Assembly: GCA_964057225.1 (NCBI GenBank)
Contig: OZ059899.1
Span: 19,724,501 to 19,788,500, forward strand
Source of the DNA: Auanema rhodensis
Taxonomy: Eukaryota; Nematoda; Chromadorea; Rhabditida; Rhabditidae
Direction: 5' to 3'
Length of the DNA stretch: 64,000 bases
The position numbers and the translations under genes are program-made. The notes under the pieces are model-generated. The model had not been told where the DNA came from. It worked only from the letters and a program-made list of their open reading frames with translations, and searched no databases. Of this stretch, positions 61,901 to 64,000 are shown one piece after another. Numbering within the stretch: position 1 is the first letter of the stretch; each line of letters starts with the position of its first letter.

Positions 61901-64000
61901 GCAAAGACGATGGACAAAGTTATTCAACGAAAAAATTAATTCTGCAGGGTGAAAATCGAGGATATAAGTGTGAACTTATATCAGTTGATATCTCGGTGCA
62001 TTTTTAAGCTAGCGCAAATCTGATAACACAGATCGACGCAGCTTAAAAATCCGCATCGAATGCACTATACTACATTGAGAAACGCTTAATACAAAAATTA
62101 GTTATGATCGTTTGAAAAATGATGCATTAGTGTATGTTGAGTTTCCATGTACACTCAACATTGCTTCCAAAAACATTTTGACAAAAATTTTTCCGAAAAA
62201 TTTCAAAATAATTTCGCAAAAAGTAGAAGTTTTTAGATTCCTTCTTTCAAGGCAAAGACGATGGACAATGTTATTCAACGAAAAAATTAATTCTGCAGGG
62301 TGAAAATCGAGGATATAAGTGTGAACTTATATCAGTTGATATCTCGGTGCATGTTTAAGCTAGCGCAAATCTGATAACACAGATCGACGCAGCTTAAAAA
62401 TCCGCATCAAATGCACTATACTACATTGAGAAACGCTTAATACAAAAATTAGTTATGATCGTTTGAAAAAAGATGCATTAGTGTATGTTGAGTTTCCATG
62501 TACACTCAACATTGCTTCCAAAAACATTTTGACAAAAATTTTTCCGAAAAATTTCAAAATAATTTCGCAAAAAGTAGATGTTTTTAGATTCCTTCTTTCA
62601 AGGCAAAGACGATGGACAATGTTATTCAACGAAAAAATTAATTCTGCAGGGTGAAAATCGAGGATATAAGTGTGAACTTATATCAGTTGATATCTCGGTG
62701 CATGTTTAAGCTAGCGCAAATCTGATAACACAGATCGACGCAGCTTAAAAATCCGCATCGAATGCACTATACTACATTGAGAAACGCTTAATACAAAAAT
62801 TAGTTATGATCGTTTGAAAAAAGATGCATTAGTGTATGTTGAGTTTCCATGTACACTCAACATTGCTTCCAAAAACATTTTGACAAAAATTTTTCCGAAA
62901 AATTTCGAAAAAATTTCGCGAAAAGTAGATGTTTTTAGATTCCTTTTTTCAAGGCAAAGACGATGGACAATGTTATTCAACGAAAAAATTAATTCTCCAG
63001 GGTGAAAATCGAGGATATAAGTGTGAACTTATATCAGTTGATATCTCGGTGCATTTTTAAGCTAGCGCAAATCTGATAACACAGATCGACGCAGCCTAAA
63101 AATCCGCATCGAATGCACTATACTACATTGAGAAACGCTTAATACAAAAATTAGTTATGATCGTTTGAAAAATGATGCATTAGTGTATGTTGAGTTTCCA
63201 TGTACACTCAACATAGCTTCCAAAAACATTTTGACAAAAATTTTTCCGAAAAATTTCGAAAAAATTTCGCGAAAAGTAGATGTTTTTAGATTCCTTTTTT
63301 CAAGGCAAAGACGATGGACAATGTTATTCAACGAAAAAATTAATTCTCCAGGGTGAAAATCGAGGATATAAGTGTGAACTTATATCAGTTGATATCTCGG
63401 TGCAATTTTAAGCTAGCGCAAATCTGATAATACAGATCGACGCAGCTTAAAAATCCGCATCGAATGCACTATACTGCATTGAGAAACGCTTAATACAAAA
63501 GTTAGTTATGATCGTTTGAAAAATGATGCATTAGTGTATGTTGAGTTTCCATGTACACTCAACATTGCTTCCAAAAACATTTTGACAAAAATTTTTCCGA
63601 AAAATTTCGAAATAAATTCGCAAAAAGTAGATGTTTTTAGATTCCTTTTTTCAAGGCAAAGACGATGGACAATGTTATTCAACGAAAAAATTAATTCTGC
63701 AGGGTGAAAATCGAGGATATAAGTGTGAACTTATATTAGTTGATATCTCGGTGCATTTTTAAGCTAGCGCAAATCTGATAACACAGATCGACGCAGCTTA
63801 AAAATCCGCATCGAATGCACTATACTGCATTGAGAAACGCTTAATACAAAAGTTAGTTATGATCGTTTGAAAAATGATGCATTAGTGTATGTTGAGTTTC
63901 CATGTACACTCAACATTGCTTCCAAAAACATTTTGACAAAAATTTTTCCGAAAAATTTTAAAATAATTTCGCAAAGAGTAGGTGTTTTTAGATTCCTTTT
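58953..64000 (+). repeat. 9-monomer block T-K-E-K-T-K-E-L plus S/R, running off the window
   Basis: Order is E, L, an R-to-K hybrid, T, K, E, K, T, K, E, L, S, S, N, then a cut G. T-K-E-K-T-K-E-L at 56847 recurs at 60006, an offset of 3159 bp. The ninth position is an R-to-K hybrid in the first (59655) and S in the second (62814). The L copy at 59304 has a private cgaaaaattt in place of cgaaaaaatt. The final E-L-S-S-N-G string matches those at 45965 and 49124, including acttatattag in N. The last monomer is cut at 134 bp. Confidence 0.9.
59655..60005 (+). repeat. Hybrid monomer, R 5' part joined to K 3' part
   Basis: The 5' part has the R core (ttcgaaaaaatttcgcg). The 3' part has the K marks cacggc and acaaagtta. 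The switch falls between about 59770 and 59792, in the gatgtttttagattcc stretch shared by both parents. It occupies the place that S takes in the other E-L-S-S strings. Confidence 0.8.

Larger units (their letters stand above)
1..64000 (+). repeat. 351-bp satellite DNA array, window-filling
   Basis: The same 351-bp unit recurs from end to end with no interruption, giving 181 complete monomers and a cut monomer at each edge. All copies lie in the same orientation. Of the complete copies, 179 are exactly 351 bp and two are 352 bp. Copies differ by a modest number of substitutions that are shared between subsets, so they fall into about 15 recurring types. One counted monomer is 33% G+C. Each copy normally carries palindromic sites for PstI (ctgcag), EcoRV (gatatc), NheI (gctagc), BsrGI (tgtaca) and NsiI (atgcat), so digestion should give a 351-bp ladder. 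Both edges are cut inside the array, so its true length is larger than 64 kb. Such long, regular arrays are typical of eukaryotic centromeric or pericentromeric heterochromatin; that placement is inference. The family was not recognised. Confidence 0.99.

Noticed and set aside
1-64000. CRISPR array
   Set aside because: The period is 351 bp with the whole unit repeated and no unique spacers of 25-40 bp. No cas-like genes are present.
1-64000. Tandem array of short genes or a bacterial repeat-protein gene
   Set aside because: Stop codons in several frames of each monomer prevent a continuous long frame. The unit length of 351 is divisible by three, but every copy ends in tga, so there is no multi-repeat protein.
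1-64000. Assignment to a named satellite family (for example a beetle or fly satellite of about 360 bp)
   Set aside because: The length alone is similar to several known insect satellites, but I do not recognise this sequence. A name would need a database search.

Overview
The whole 64 kb window is one uninterrupted satellite DNA array. A 351-bp monomer is repeated head to tail from the first base to the last: 333 bp of a cut monomer, 181 complete monomers, then 134 bp of another cut monomer. All copies are in the same orientation. I found no single-copy sequence, transposon, tRNA, rRNA, CRISPR array or credible protein gene. Monomers are phased here from a recurring TTG, so monomer k starts at 334+351(k-1), plus 1 after about 44.07 kb and plus 2 after about 52.85 kb, because two monomers are 352 bp long.

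The sequence suggests a eukaryotic genome, most likely a heterochromatic or (peri)centromeric block. One monomer (334-684) has 117 G+C in 351 bp by my count, about 33%. It has 14 CpG where base composition predicts about 10, so CpG is not depleted. That fits a lineage without heavy CpG methylation, such as many arthropods or other invertebrates, better than a vertebrate. I do not recognise the satellite family and cannot name the organism.

Monomer types are named from clustered diagnostic substitutions. The amino-acid shorthand below is only a label for the DNA variant in one reading frame. A = MF, SRKVD, IISAG. X = early TAA. G = SQRVGV. N = EINSQ. P and Q = VNVFRFLSP (Q has RQRQW). S = EKISRK, SPG. 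R = EKISRK, SAG. D = IFTK, EIISQ, TLL, DSAG. E = VEVFRFLL. L = SQKVDVFRFLL. V = SRKVDV. K = SQKVDVFRFLF, TKL. M = MF, KKISQ, TKL. T = TPN, MF, ETISQ, TKL. F = D-to-G hybrid. A star marks a copy with an in-frame stop.

Layout. Positions 1-9.5 kb are a heterogeneous left part with A, X and P types and only short duplications. From 9.5 to 17.5 kb there is a mixed zone leading into a 5-monomer block present twice. From 17.9 to 36 kb there is an 8-monomer block present twice and a partial third copy, with alternating K/Q and K/M dimers between. From 36 to 44 kb there are 6- and 7-monomer blocks. From 44 to 64 kb there are interleaved 8- and 9-monomer blocks, and a roughly 4.5-kb segment copied 8,776 bp downstream that carries a private 1-bp insertion in both copies. 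This is a mosaic of nested higher-order repeats, as expected from repeated unequal exchange or gene conversion.

Each monomer contains four strong inverted repeats, including a composite hairpin of about 51 nt. It also has periodic A/T tracts, a nearly invariant block and a short variable block. These are the best candidates for function, for example DNA structure, protein binding or a satellite transcript. Any such function is inference.
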